Source: Clostridiaceae bacterium (GTDB lineage: Bacteria; Bacillota; Clostridia; CAYPLH01; DUMO01). From it: a stretch of 64,000 nt of DNA. The stretch covers positions 1 to 64,000 of the forward strand of contig DUMO01000064.1 of assembly GCA_012839865.1 (NCBI GenBank), read 5' to 3'. This document shows positions 52,715 to 61,303 of this stretch, piece by piece (position 1 is the stretch's first letter; the number at the start of each line of letters is the position of its first letter). The position numbers and the translations under genes are program-made. The notes below the pieces were generated by a model, which made no database searches, was not told where the DNA came from, and saw only the letters and a list, made by a program, of their open reading frames with translations.

Positions 52715-53497
52715 ATGAAAAAAGTAATAGAAATTGAAAACTTAAGCGTATTCTACAATGAAATATGCGCTCTTGAAAATATAAACCTCACGGTGTATGA
52801 AAAGGACTTCTTAGGGATTATAGGTCCCAACGGTGGAGGAAAAAGCACTCTGTTGAAAGTCATAATGGGACTCTTAAAACCTTCCAAAGGTGCTGTTAAA
52901 ATCTATGGGCATTCAATCGACAGCCTCCGGGTCCCGATAGGCTATGTCCCCCAGTTTGGCAGCTTCGACAGGGAATTTCCCATAAGCGTGGAAGATGCCG
53001 TGCTGACCGGATGCCTGTATGGTAAAAAATTATTTTTCCCTAAATTTCTCAATGATGACCACAACACTGTATCAACACTTTTGAAGGAACTCAATATCCA
53101 TGACCTCAGAAAAAGGCAGATTGGTGAGCTTTCAGGAGGACAACTGCAAAAGGTGTTGATTGCGAGGGCTTTGGCTGCAAAACCCAAAATACTGTTCCTG
53201 GACGAGCCTACCGCAAGTGTCGATACCAGCGCACAAGGTGAGCTTATGGAGCTTTTGAAGGAGCTGAACAAAAAAATCACCATCGTTATGGTATCCCATG
53301 ACATAGGGGCAATATCTTCGAATGTCAAAACCATAGCATGCCTAAATACACAGTTGTATTATCACGGCAACCCTGAGCTTGACAACTGCATGGTGGAAAA
53401 GCTCTATGGCTGCAATATCGACCTCATAGCCCATGGTGTCCCCCACAGGGTTCTTGGAACTCACAAAGAAAAATCCGGCAAGGAGGAAAACAAATGA
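52715..53497 (+). CDS. znuC: Zinc ABC transporter ATP-binding protein (ZnuC)
   Basis: Encodes 260 residues of an ABC ATPase: Walker A GPNGGGKSTLL, signature GELSGGQLQKVLIARAL, Walker B KILFLDEPTASVD. It powers zinc import. GGAGG precedes the ATG at 52715; the frame opens earlier but without a site. The stop overlaps the start of znuB (ATGA), so the two are coupled. Confidence 0.9.
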   Translation: MKKVIEIENLSVFYNEICALENINLTVYEKDFLGIIGPNGGGKSTLLKVIMGLLKPSKGAVKIYGHSIDSLRVPIGYVPQFGSFDREFPISVEDAVLTGCLYGKKLFFPKFLNDDHNTVSTLLKELNIHDLRKRQIGELSGGQLQKVLIARALAAKPKILFLDEPTASVDTSAQGELMELLKELNKKITIVMVSHDIGAISSNVKTIACLNTQLYYHGNPELDNCMVEKLYGCNIDLIAHGVPHRVLGTHKEKSGKEENK

Positions 53498-54324
53498 TAG
53501 CTTCGATTTTTAAATATGCCTTTTTGCAAAATGCCTTAATAGCTTGCATATTGTCCAGCATCGCCTGCGGAATAATCGGCACAGTTATAATGGAGAAAAA
53601 ATTGGTTATGATGAGCGGCGGCATAGCTCATGCTTCCTTTGGAGGAATTGGTCTTGGATTTTTACTTGGTGTGGAACCTATTTTTACAGCCCTTCTTTTT
53701 TCAGTCGGAACAAGTTTATCCATATCAGAAATAAACAAAAGATCAAAAACAAATCCCGACCTTCTGACCGGGATTTTCTGGTCGGTGGGTATGGCGCTGG
53801 GTATATTGTTTATTTCACTTACACCGGGTTACCCTCCGGATATGTCTTCCTACCTTTTCGGAGATATTCTTACAGTATCAAGAAATGACCTGATAACAAT
53901 GATAGCCCTTGATATTGTGATAATCTTTTTAATATTTGCCGGTTTCAATATGCTCAAAGCCTATATGTTTGACAGGGAATTTGCATCTGTCCTGAGGTTG
54001 CCGGTAAATTTTCTGGACTACATGGTTTATATTCTCATAGCATTGACGGTGGTAGTACTTATCAGAGTTGCAGGAATCATACTGGTTATTGCGCTTTTGA
54101 CAGCGCCTCCCGCCACAGCCAGACTGTTTTCCTATAATCTTAAGAATATTATGCTGATATCAATACTTACAGGTTTGGTTCTCTGCCTGACAGGACTTTT
54201 TATATCCTACAGTTATAATATCCCTTCCGGTGCTGTTATTGTACTTGTTTCAGGAGCAGCTTACCTTGTATCTGCTTTAATCAAAAGACTTATAAATAAA
54301 ATCCGGCTTTCATCCGCAGTCTAG
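53494..54324 (+). CDS. znuB: Zinc ABC transporter permease (ZnuB)
   Basis: Encodes 276 residues with about eight membrane helices. KKLVMMSGGIAHASFGGIGL and LTGIFWSVGMALGILF are ZnuB/TroC hallmarks. It starts in the 4-bp overlap with znuC. The stop codon lies in the loop of a terminator that is shared with the convergent permease. Confidence 0.9.
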   Translation: MIASIFKYAFLQNALIACILSSIACGIIGTVIMEKKLVMMSGGIAHASFGGIGLGFLLGVEPIFTALLFSVGTSLSISEINKRSKTNPDLLTGIFWSVGMALGILFISLTPGYPPDMSSYLFGDILTVSRNDLITMIALDIVIIFLIFAGFNMLKAYMFDREFASVLRLPVNFLDYMVYILIALTVVVLIRVAGIILVIALLTAPPATARLFSYNLKNIMLISILTGLVLCLTGLFISYSYNIPSGAVIVLVSGAAYLVSALIKRLINKIRLSSAV

Positions 54325-54347
54325 AACAGCGGATTCAAGCCGGATTT
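54299..54347. terminator. Bidirectional terminator between znuB and the NCS2 permease
   Basis: AAATCCGGCTT..ATCCGC / GCGGAT..AAGCCGGATTT stem with an 11-base loop; T or A tracts lie on both sides. Confidence 0.75.
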
Positions 54348-54393
54348 ATAAAATCAAATAATCATTCAAACAAGTATTTAACCCTTATTATAA

Positions 54394-55866
54394 CTATGCT
54401 GCTTGTGCATCTCCATTGTCAGAATTTTTGACTGAAAGCATGAGATTCAACAGTATCCCGATGACAGCTGCTGTAGCCAAAGCCGGGAGTTTGGCTCCGA
54501 ACATTGGAATCATTCCGCCTTCGAAATTGAAGCTTCCACCCAGTCCGACTATTAAAATTACAGCAATTACTGCAAGGTTTCTGGCGCTGAACATATCCAA
54601 TTTCTTATCCAGCATTATCGTAATACCCTGAGCCCCGATAACACCAAAGAGGTATATGGAAAGTCCGCCGATTACACATGTCGGGATTGAATATACCGCA
54701 TTAATCAAAGGAGTAAAGCAGGATATTATCATTGTTATAATCGATGCGGCAATAAGCACGGGAACTGAGAAATTCTTGGTTATTGCCATGGTGCTGATGT
54801 TTTCACCATAGTTTGTACCTGCAGGACCTCCGATAAGCCCGGATACGATATCTCCAATACCGTCGCCGATAAGGTTGAGACCCAGTTTGCTTTCTATATC
54901 ATATTCCTTTGTAGATTTCTTCTTTTTCACCAGGTCATTTACATAAATGTGCAACTGGTACACATGAGCAGTTGACTCGGGTATGGTTGCAATAGCTATG
55001 GGCATTATTGCCAAAACTGCTGCCCAGGTTGGTTTCGGTAATGTAAATTTGGGCAGGTTCAATATATAATTTGATTGAATTGTGTCGAAGCTGATAAATT
55101 GAATACCCGTTGCAAACCCGATAATCACCGCCGCCAGATATCCTGTAAAAAGTCCGAACAGTATTGGCAGTTGGCTGAGTTTTCCCTTGAGATAAACTGA
55201 ATACAAAACGGTAGATAATAAAGTGATTATGGCTATTAACCACGCATAGTTGGATGCAGCGGCTTTTTGCTGTTCTGCCTTCTCAATTTCATCCTTTGCC
55301 TCCACTGCCTCAGCAGAGTTCTTATCTTCAATTGAGTCATATACTGCCTGGGCTTCAGCAACATTATTATTGATATATTGAGGAACAGCAGCAGCATTGC
55401 CCATTGCATTGGCTGCCAAAGATAATCCGATTATTATTGCTATACTTCCGGTAACTGATGGAGGAAGTATTTTGTCTATAACTTTTTTCCCGCTCTTGTT
55501 TACAATAAATCCAGCGAGTATTGAAACAAAACCTGACATCACAATGCCAAACTGAGCTACTGAAATTCTCTCATCCAATGTATAGTTTGCAAATGCTTCA
55601 GCGCTCATTATGGAAGCTATGGCTGCTATATACGAGAAACTCGAACCGTAATACAGCGGCAGCTTCTTTCCGGTAATAAGGATAAAGCACAAAGTTGCCA
55701 AACCGCTTGCAAAAATTGTTGTCGAAACATGGAAGTTTGTCAGCAGGGCTACAAGCACTGTTGCCGGAAACATTACTACAATTTGTTGGAGTGCAAAAAG
55801 GATCAGTTCAAAAAATGGCGGCCTCTCATCTGGCAGATAGCCTAAAACTTCTTTTTTTACAGACAT
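54394..55866 (-). CDS. Uracil/xanthine permease (NCS2 family)
   Basis: Encodes 490 residues with 12-14 membrane helices. ALQQIVVMFPATVLVALL, YYGSSFSYIAAIASIM, VTGSIAIIIGLSLAANAMGN and GGPAGTNYGENISTMAITKN are UraA/NCS2 motifs (QH- and NxG-type). It imports uracil or a purine base by proton symport; an insertion of about 60 residues between helices, rich in Ala/Glu, is unusual. AGGAGGT precedes the ATG at 55866, behind a structured leader (55922-56032). Confidence 0.88.
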   Translation of the reverse strand: MSVKKEVLGYLPDERPPFFELILFALQQIVVMFPATVLVALLTNFHVSTTIFASGLATLCFILITGKKLPLYYGSSFSYIAAIASIMSAEAFANYTLDERISVAQFGIVMSGFVSILAGFIVNKSGKKVIDKILPPSVTGSIAIIIGLSLAANAMGNAAAVPQYINNNVAEAQAVYDSIEDKNSAEAVEAKDEIEKAEQQKAAASNYAWLIAIITLLSTVLYSVYLKGKLSQLPILFGLFTGYLAAVIIGFATGIQFISFDTIQSNYILNLPKFTLPKPTWAAVLAIMPIAIATIPESTAHVYQLHIYVNDLVKKKKSTKEYDIESKLGLNLIGDGIGDIVSGLIGGPAGTNYGENISTMAITKNFSVPVLIAASIITMIISCFTPLINAVYSIPTCVIGGLSIYLFGVIGAQGITIMLDKKLDMFSARNLAVIAVILIVGLGGSFNFEGGMIPMFGAKLPALATAAVIGILLNLMLSVKNSDNGDAQAA

Positions 55867-55921
55867 GATTAATACCTCCTGATTTTTAATTTGTTTGAAA
55901 GGAGGAAAAAAAATCACAAAA

Positions 55922-56032
55922 AAATCTTGCCATACAGCAAGATTGCCTATCAATAACTTGACACGCAAAAGTTGTCATAAGTTATTAACTATGTTCAATC
56001 TTACCGGCATCTCTGTACCGAGTTTAAAGATT
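55922..56032 (-). promoter_or_regulatory. Structured leader of the NCS2 permease with terminator
   Basis: Three hairpins on the minus strand before the gene: 55997-56032 (AATCTT / AAGATT enclosing CTC-GGTACA-GAG), 55952-55986 (AATAACTT-A-TGACA / TGTCA-AGTTATT) and 55922-55944 (AATCTTGC / GCAAGATT followed by T), the last a terminator. The same AATCTT/AAGATT sequences occur in the first and last hairpins, so mutually exclusive pairing is possible. No known riboswitch class (purine, PRPP, guanidine, PyrR) was recognised. Confidence 0.5.
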
Positions 56033-56355
56033 TCTTTTCCTAAGAAATATAATTACACAAATTTTTATTTTTGTAAACAGGTTTTTTAAATAATTTAGCT
56101 GTCAATTTTTGTTGAATTACTATTAAAAAATTTTTACAAGTGTCATATTTTATGCCCTGTTGCACCATCTGGCTCACAATACGGAATTCGCAAGTATTTA
56201 TTCTGTCAATTCCATACCTTTTTCATTTGACACTCATTCCAAATTTCACTATAATCATATTGGAGCTTTACCGGAGAGTTACAAATAATCTTTATTATGT
56301 GGCTTCCTGGGGAGCACCAGTTAAAACTTAAAAGTAAAATTCGTTCTGACTTATT

Positions 56356-56435
56356 TGGGTACGTCCCGAAGAGAAAGGCGGGTGATTGTCGAAATTGCAG
56401 AGTATGTTACCCACGCCTTTTTGCGTGGTTTTTTT
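56356..56435 (+). promoter_or_regulatory. Leader-like element with intrinsic terminator before the TM1266 operon
   Basis: A GGG-TACGT-CCC hairpin (56356-56366) and a GGCGGGT able to pair with ACCCACGCC are followed by CCACGC / GCGTGG and seven T (56411-56435). No gene ends just upstream, so this looks like an attenuator or small RNA. Between 56033 and 56355 there is nothing recognisable. Confidence 0.5.
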
Positions 56436-56512
56436 ATTTAGTGCATGATTATATGCATGGTTAACAGTTTTATTGGTATTGGAAGGTTTTCAGAAAGATA
56501 TATTATGAAGTG

Positions 56513-56611
56513 ATTCTGCTGCAGCACAGTATGATGGTCCCGCTGACGGTTAAAAAAGCAAAGGAATAAACCCCACAGCAATTCCGCTGCGGAGCAGTTT
56601 GACGGTCCTGC
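56513..56611 (+). repeat. 31-bp imperfect direct repeat upstream of the TM1266-like gene
   Basis: Copies at 56513-56543 and 56581-56611 (24 of 31 bases identical, period 68 bp); each holds GCTGC and ends in GGTCC(C/T)GC. A third, weaker copy may lie at 56966-56994 before the lipoprotein gene. Confidence 0.45.
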
Positions 56612-56655
56612 AAGAGATTTATAAAGATACTGATGGAAAGGTATGATTTATTAAA

Positions 56656-56907
56656 ATGGATAAAAGAATATCAGTAATCAGCATCATTGTAGAAGATACT
56701 TCTGCAGCCGGAGAAATAAATGATCTTTTGCATCAATTTGGTGATTATATTATCGGCCGCATGGGTATACCTTACAGGGAGAGAGGTATATCAATCATTT
56801 GTGTTGTCCTGGAAGCTCCGGGGGACATTACAAGCTCCCTTTCCGGGAAACTGGGAATGATAAAGGGTGTAAGCGTGAAGACCGTTACATCCAGGACACG
56901 TGTTTAG
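56656..56907 (+). CDS. TM1266-like iron-only hydrogenase system regulator
   Basis: Encodes 83 residues of the ACT-like TM1266 family: VISIIVEDTSAAGEINDLLH, FGDYIIGRMGIPYRERGISI and KLGMIKGVSVKTV. Members accompany [FeFe]-hydrogenase maturation genes, but here no hydrogenase is near; the gene precedes an ABC transporter on the same strand. Function is inferred from the family name only. The Shine-Dalgarno AAAGG is rather far from the ATG. Confidence 0.82.
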   Translation: MDKRISVISIIVEDTSAAGEINDLLHQFGDYIIGRMGIPYRERGISIICVVLEAPGDITSSLSGKLGMIKGVSVKTVTSRTRV

Positions 56908-57070
56908 CATATTTGCAGTGTCAGTGCCGGGGTATTATTGACCCATAGGAAGTACGGTCAAAAACATTCCGGCATTGAAGCAGTTTTCCGTCGGGAATAC
57001 AACAAACGGATTTTTTAAGAAGTGCTTGAGATTATTATCATTATAATTTTAGAAAGAAGGATTGATATTT

Positions 57071-58054
57071 ATGAAAAAGGGAATCAGCATTTTGCTTATT
57101 TTTATAATGATGTTTGCATTATTAACAGCTTGCACCAAGAACACGGAACCTCAACAGAATGAAGAAGTGGAAATCAGGATTGCAGGGCTTACAGGACCAA
57201 CCACCATGGGGCTTGTACAATTACTGGACCAGGCGGACCAGGGCAAGACAACCAACAAGTATGCATTCTCACTCCATGGCTCGGCAGATGAAGTTACTCC
57301 AAAGCTGATACAGGGTGAGCTGGACATGGCTGCAATCCCCGCCAATCTTGCTTCTGTCCTGTACAATAATACAGAAGGCAAAGTAAAGCTCCTTGCTGTT
57401 AACACCCTGGGAGTCCTTTATATTGTTGAAAAGGGAGACACAGTCTCGTCCATGGAGGATTTGAAAGGCAAAACCATCTACTGTACAGGAAAAGGTTCAG
57501 TGCCGGAATATGCGTTACGTTACCTTTTAAATGAAAACGGTATCAATCCGGACAACGACGTTGCCCTTGAGTGGAAGTCTGAGCCTGCGGAAGTTGTGGC
57601 TTTGCTGTCACAGGCAGACAGCGGTGTTGCTATGCTTCCCCAGCCATATGTCACTGTCGCAAAATCAAAGGTTCAAAATTTGCGCATAGCCATAAATCTC
57701 AACAATGAATGGGAAAAACTTGACAACGGCAGTCTGATGATTACAGGTGTCATTGTGGTCAGAAGTGATTTTGCAGCAAAATATCCGGAGCAAATCAAGA
57801 ATTTTTTGGATGATTACAAAAAATCAATCGAATATATCAATTTGAATATAGAAGAAGGTGCTGCCCTCGTTGAAAAATATAATATTGTAAATGCAGCGGT
57901 GGCTAAGGAAGCCATACCATATTGCAACATAACCTATATGGATGGAACTGATATGAAAACTGCAATGGAGGGGTATCTGAATGTCCTATATGAACAAAAC
58001 CCGAAATCAGTCGGAGGAAAGCTGCCCGGGGAGGACTTCTACTACAAAGAGTAA
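57071..58054 (+). CDS. ABC transporter substrate-binding lipoprotein (TauA/NMT1-like)
   Basis: Encodes 327 residues with a lipobox LLTAC and a type-2 periplasmic-binding fold: IRIAGLTGPTTMGLVQLLDQ, MEDLKGKTIYCTGKGSVPEY and AMLPQPYVTVAKSK. The family binds nitrate, sulfonates or thiamine precursors; substrate is unknown here. The ATG at 57071 has AAGGATTG upstream. The permease gene begins inside its 3' end, so they are coupled. Confidence 0.82.
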   Translation: MKKGISILLIFIMMFALLTACTKNTEPQQNEEVEIRIAGLTGPTTMGLVQLLDQADQGKTTNKYAFSLHGSADEVTPKLIQGELDMAAIPANLASVLYNNTEGKVKLLAVNTLGVLYIVEKGDTVSSMEDLKGKTIYCTGKGSVPEYALRYLLNENGINPDNDVALEWKSEPAEVVALLSQADSGVAMLPQPYVTVAKSKVQNLRIAINLNNEWEKLDNGSLMITGVIVVRSDFAAKYPEQIKNFLDDYKKSIEYINLNIEEGAALVEKYNIVNAAVAKEAIPYCNITYMDGTDMKTAMEGYLNVLYEQNPKSVGGKLPGEDFYYKE

Positions 58055-58805
58055 AAAAACAGGCAAAATCGCAGCAATTATACTAGCCATTGCAGTGTGG
58101 CAAGCAGGAGCAATGATTATCGGAAACTCATTGCTCCTGGCCGCCCCATTGACGGTTGCCCGAAGGCTCATTGAACTTGGCGCCGGTATTGACTTCTGGA
58201 AAGCCATAGGATTTTCCTTTGTACGGATTGTATCCGGATTTTTGCTGGCTTTGGCGGCAGGAATTGCTCTTGCTGTTGCTGCAGGCCGCTTCAGGTTCCT
58301 GGAAGAAATCTTTTACCCTTACATAATGACTGTCAAATCAACACCGGTGGCTTCCTTCATTGTTTTGTGCCTTATATGGCTCAATTCAAAAAGTTTATCC
58401 GTCTTTATAGCTTTTCTGATAGTTTTGCCAATTGTTTATACTAATGTTTTACAAGGCATTAGCAGCACCGACCGCAAGCTTTTGGAGATGGCAGACCTTT
58501 TCAGGGTGAAATGGTGGCGAAGGCTGCTCTATATATACATCCCGCAGATAACGCCATACTTAATATCAGCTTGCAGCGTATCAATCGGAATGTCCTTTAA
58601 AGCAGGCATAGCCGCTGAATTGATCGGGATACCGTCAGGTTCCATTGGCGAGAGGCTCTATGAAGCAAAAGTTTATCTTGACACCGGGGACCTCTTTGCA
58701 TGGTCCCTTGTAATAATTACCATAAGCGTTCTCTTTGAGAAGCTTTTTATATATGTTTCAAAACTTATTTTAAAATCCGGAGGGAAAACAAAAGTTGAAC
58801 ATTAA
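57981..58805 (+). CDS. ABC transporter permease (TauC/SsuC-like)
   Basis: Encodes 274 residues with six membrane helices and an EAA loop (EMADLFRVKWWRRLLYIYIP). It begins 74 bp inside the lipoprotein gene, with AATGGAGGGG as its site, an unusually long overlap that implies translational coupling. The N-terminus is Ser/Thr/Lys-rich. It partners the adjacent ATPase. Confidence 0.85.
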   Translation: MSYMNKTRNQSEESCPGRTSTTKSKKTGKIAAIILAIAVWQAGAMIIGNSLLLAAPLTVARRLIELGAGIDFWKAIGFSFVRIVSGFLLALAAGIALAVAAGRFRFLEEIFYPYIMTVKSTPVASFIVLCLIWLNSKSLSVFIAFLIVLPIVYTNVLQGISSTDRKLLEMADLFRVKWWRRLLYIYIPQITPYLISACSVSIGMSFKAGIAAELIGIPSGSIGERLYEAKVYLDTGDLFAWSLVIITISVLFEKLFIYVSKLILKSGGKTKVEH

Positions 58806-59379
58806 AATAGACAAAATCTCAAAGAGTTTTGGAGATAAAAAAGTATTGGTGAATTTTTCAGCCGTGCTGTATGAAAACCAGTTTAACTGCATCATGGGTC
58901 CCTCCGGCTGTGGGAAAACCACGCTTTTAAATATTCTTATGGGGTTCCTCTCCCCCGACAGCGGAACGGTAACCGGTGTCCCCGAAATCAAAAGCGCTGT
59001 ATTCCAGGAGGACCGCCTGTGTGAGCAGTTTAGCGCAGTTTCAAATATACGGATGGTGATATCAAAAAAAGTTGATACGGATGACATAATAAAACATCTG
59101 AACAATGTAGGCATCGGCAACAACAGCATATATTTGCCTGTGTGCGAATTGAGCGGTGGCATGCGCCGCAGGGTGGCAATAGTACGGGCTGTTATGGCCG
59201 AAAGCGGGATTATTTTTCTGGACGAGCCCTTCAAGGGTCTGGATGAGGAGACCAAAACCACTGTAATAAAGTACGTAAAAGAACATGCAAAGGGCAAAAC
59301 CTTGGTTCTGGTAACCCACAATATAGATGAAGCAAGGAACTTCAGCGGAAATATAATACAAATGGCTATTTACCAATAA
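58795..59379 (+). CDS. ABC transporter ATP-binding protein (TauB/SsuB-like, short)
   Basis: Encodes 194 residues: Walker [14 protein letters not shown]-loop VFQEDRLCEQF, signature CELSGGMRRRVAIVRAV, Walker B GIIFLDEPFKGLD, H-loop VTHNIDEA. At 194 residues it lacks the C-terminal tail of most TauB-class proteins but keeps all catalytic motifs. TTG start overlapping the permease stop, GGAGGG upstream. An istB remnant begins 8 bp after its stop. Confidence 0.82.
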   Translation: MNIKIDKISKSFGDKKVLVNFSAVLYENQFNCIMGPSGCGKTTLLNILMGFLSPDSGTVTGVPEIKSAVFQEDRLCEQFSAVSNIRMVISKKVDTDDIIKHLNNVGIGNNSIYLPVCELSGGMRRRVAIVRAVMAESGIIFLDEPFKGLDEETKTTVIKYVKEHAKGKTLVLVTHNIDEARNFSGNIIQMAIYQ

Positions 59380-59386
59380 AGGAGAT

Positions 59387-59660
59387 TCAAAAACATGTTG
59401 GCAAGTTTCTGGCCAAAACTAGAAAAACCAACAGGTGGTTATGATGTACCAGCCGGTCAATCAACGCACCTGTCAGTTTTTCGTTATAGAAAATACCGTT
59501 ACATTTACTAAATTCCAGGTTTGTTGTAATTACCACTCTCCTTTTTCATATCATTCTAAATTACCTGAAACAAAAGCTTTGAGCCATTTTTTTCAAAGGG
59601 GACATATCCCCATTCGTCACATATTAACAAATCTTTTTCCTCACTGTTTCATAAAGCGTT
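59387..59660 (-). pseudogene. istB: IS21-family istB remnant
   Basis: Minus-strand pieces match IstB, the ATPase of IS21-type transposons: KDLLICDEWGYVPFEKNGSK and LLFQVI, an in-frame stop, then after a frame change ITTNLEFSKCNGIFYNEKL and TGALIDRLVHHNH. Walker A and the N-terminus are missing, and no istA is nearby. A decayed mobile-element scar. Confidence 0.78.
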
Positions 59661-59677
59661 GGAATTAGCTTATTATG

Positions 59678-60652
59678 CTACCTGCTAATTATCTCTGCAT
59701 ATACCAGTGTTTGGTTAAGTAATTGGTAAGCTACTTCTCCAAAAGTTACCGGGCCTGCAAATGGAGGTGTCGCTTTACCGTCAAGCTCACCATAAAGGTA
59801 ATTAAGAATACAGTTACATGAAAAAATTGGGTTGACATTCTTTATCCCTTGCAATTTTTCCTTAAAGCTTGCAGCATAATTACTGACTGGGCACGCAAAA
59901 CGATATTCCTTTCCTGCAAATACAGGAGCATAAAACTCTACCGTTTTGTTTTCTTCAGATACTGATTTAATTGACACATTTACCGGTACGCTATTGTAAT
60001 CAGCAACCAAAGGTAATTGGGTATCAATTTTATTATCGGATATGTAATCTGATAATACTACTTCTTTTCCATTAACAAGACAATTCTTTACCGATAGAGC
60101 ATCCTCAGTAAATTCAATTTTTATATCATTCTCATTAGCATTAAAAATATTTACAATACCAAAGGAAGCTATTTTATCATCTGGTAAGCATATGTGTAAT
60201 GCAACTGCTTTGTCACCATAGGATAAGCCATTAACACCATCATAAACTCTCGCAAACGAACCTGTTGAGAGGTCGAAACCCGAAATCCAGCCAATGATTG
60301 GGTTCATAAATAAATCACTTATATTTGGAGCTTCTTTGGCATAAAATGCTGCAACATCACTTGCATAAGGCATTATTAGGAAAGCCAATCCATTAGGATA
60401 TGCATCTTTTGTTATATTAAAAATACTATTCTTGTCGTACACCACGGTTTTAAAATCAACTGCACAAGATATTTCATTGACAAATAATCTATCTTTGCTG
60501 GTAATGCCACCTTGCTCCGTAATAAAATATGGAGTGGTGCCTGCAACCCAATTGCCCTTAGGTAATTGTTTCAACAAGGACTCATCAGCTGCAATATGTA
60601 GAATTTTACCTTCAAGAATTAATTTCGTTGTTTCATCAAGATTTACAAACAT
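59678..60652 (-). CDS. FIST-like sensory domain protein (DUF6976-type)
   Basis: Encodes 324 residues without a signal peptide. The C-terminal stretch (NCILNYLYGELDGKATPPF, GPVTFGEVAYQLLNQTLVY) resembles the FIST_C small-molecule-binding domain, which ends in a TFGE...NQT pattern. The N-terminal half is unassigned. The ATG at 60652 is chosen for the AGGAGG site; an upstream TTG would overlap it. It follows the 69-codon gene by about 48 bp on the same strand. Confidence 0.55.
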   Translation of the reverse strand: MFVNLDETTKLILEGKILHIAADESLLKQLPKGNWVAGTTPYFITEQGGITSKDRLFVNEISCAVDFKTVVYDKNSIFNITKDAYPNGLAFLIMPYASDVAAFYAKEAPNISDLFMNPIIGWISGFDLSTGSFARVYDGVNGLSYGDKAVALHICLPDDKIASFGIVNIFNANENDIKIEFTEDALSVKNCLVNGKEVVLSDYISDNKIDTQLPLVADYNSVPVNVSIKSVSEENKTVEFYAPVFAGKEYRFACPVSNYAASFKEKLQGIKNVNPIFSCNCILNYLYGELDGKATPPFAGPVTFGEVAYQLLNQTLVYAEIISR

Positions 60653-60700
60653 ACTCTTCAACCTCCTATAACTTCTTTATTTCTTCGAGATCTTTTTCCA

Positions 60701-60910
60701 TTATTGAAGCATATTTTTCAAAAAAGCTTTCATTTCTTGTAAGCAACTTTCAAGTTCTGCCGGTGACTGATTAGCTGAGTATTTTCTCTGTAACCTGGCT
60801 ATTAACAGGTTTAAGCCCAGGATAGCTGATTCGTGCTTTGCCTGCTTCTTAATTAGTTTCTCAAACTTTAATTCCAATTCTTTCACAAATATCTGCTCTC
60901 CTCTCTTCAC
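60701..60910 (-). CDS. Small helical coiled-coil protein (69 aa)
   Basis: Encodes up to 69 residues, highly charged and predicted as one or two helices (KFEKLIKKQAKHESAILGLN, LLIARLQRKYSA). The start is uncertain: the frame opens at GTG, and a GAGAGGAG site points to an internal GTG giving 61 residues. It precedes the FIST-like gene, with which it may form an operon. No family was recognised. Confidence 0.45.
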   Translation of the reverse strand: MKRGEQIFVKELELKFEKLIKKQAKHESAILGLNLLIARLQRKYSANQSPAELESCLQEMKAFLKNMLQ

Positions 60911-61303
60911 TTGTTTGGTGTGATTCTAACCATAATCGTTACTCTGACCTTGTAGCAAAATCCGACATACTACTTTTTAATAATATAATATTTTCCTTTA
61001 TTCGCTATGATAATCATATACCTATTATAAGCACCTGGCAATATGTTTAAGCTGCATACTTTCTTATTGGCAAGGTCGTGGCAGGATATCCTGAATATGC
61101 CCGAGGGGGATCGAAGTAATTCTAGTCTGCTTCAATGTCTGAACAGTAACAAGAATATTACAGGCAGGAATCGAATTTATGGATTTTTGTATGCGCTCAT
61201 AGTAGTTCATTTCGGAGTACTCCTTGAATATTTATTTTAAAAACAAGAAAATAATACCATTAACAAACTATTAATGTACGACTTTTTCTCCAAAAGTTTA
61301 AGT
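60911..61303. other. Intergenic stretch, no gene seen
   Basis: No convincing ORF, RNA or strong hairpin between the 69-codon gene and aspS. It may include the 3' end of aspS transcripts and the promoter of the small-protein operon. Confidence 0.45.

Noticed and set aside
59435-59668. 77-codon plus-strand ORF
   Set aside because: It is antisense to the istB remnant, which explains it.
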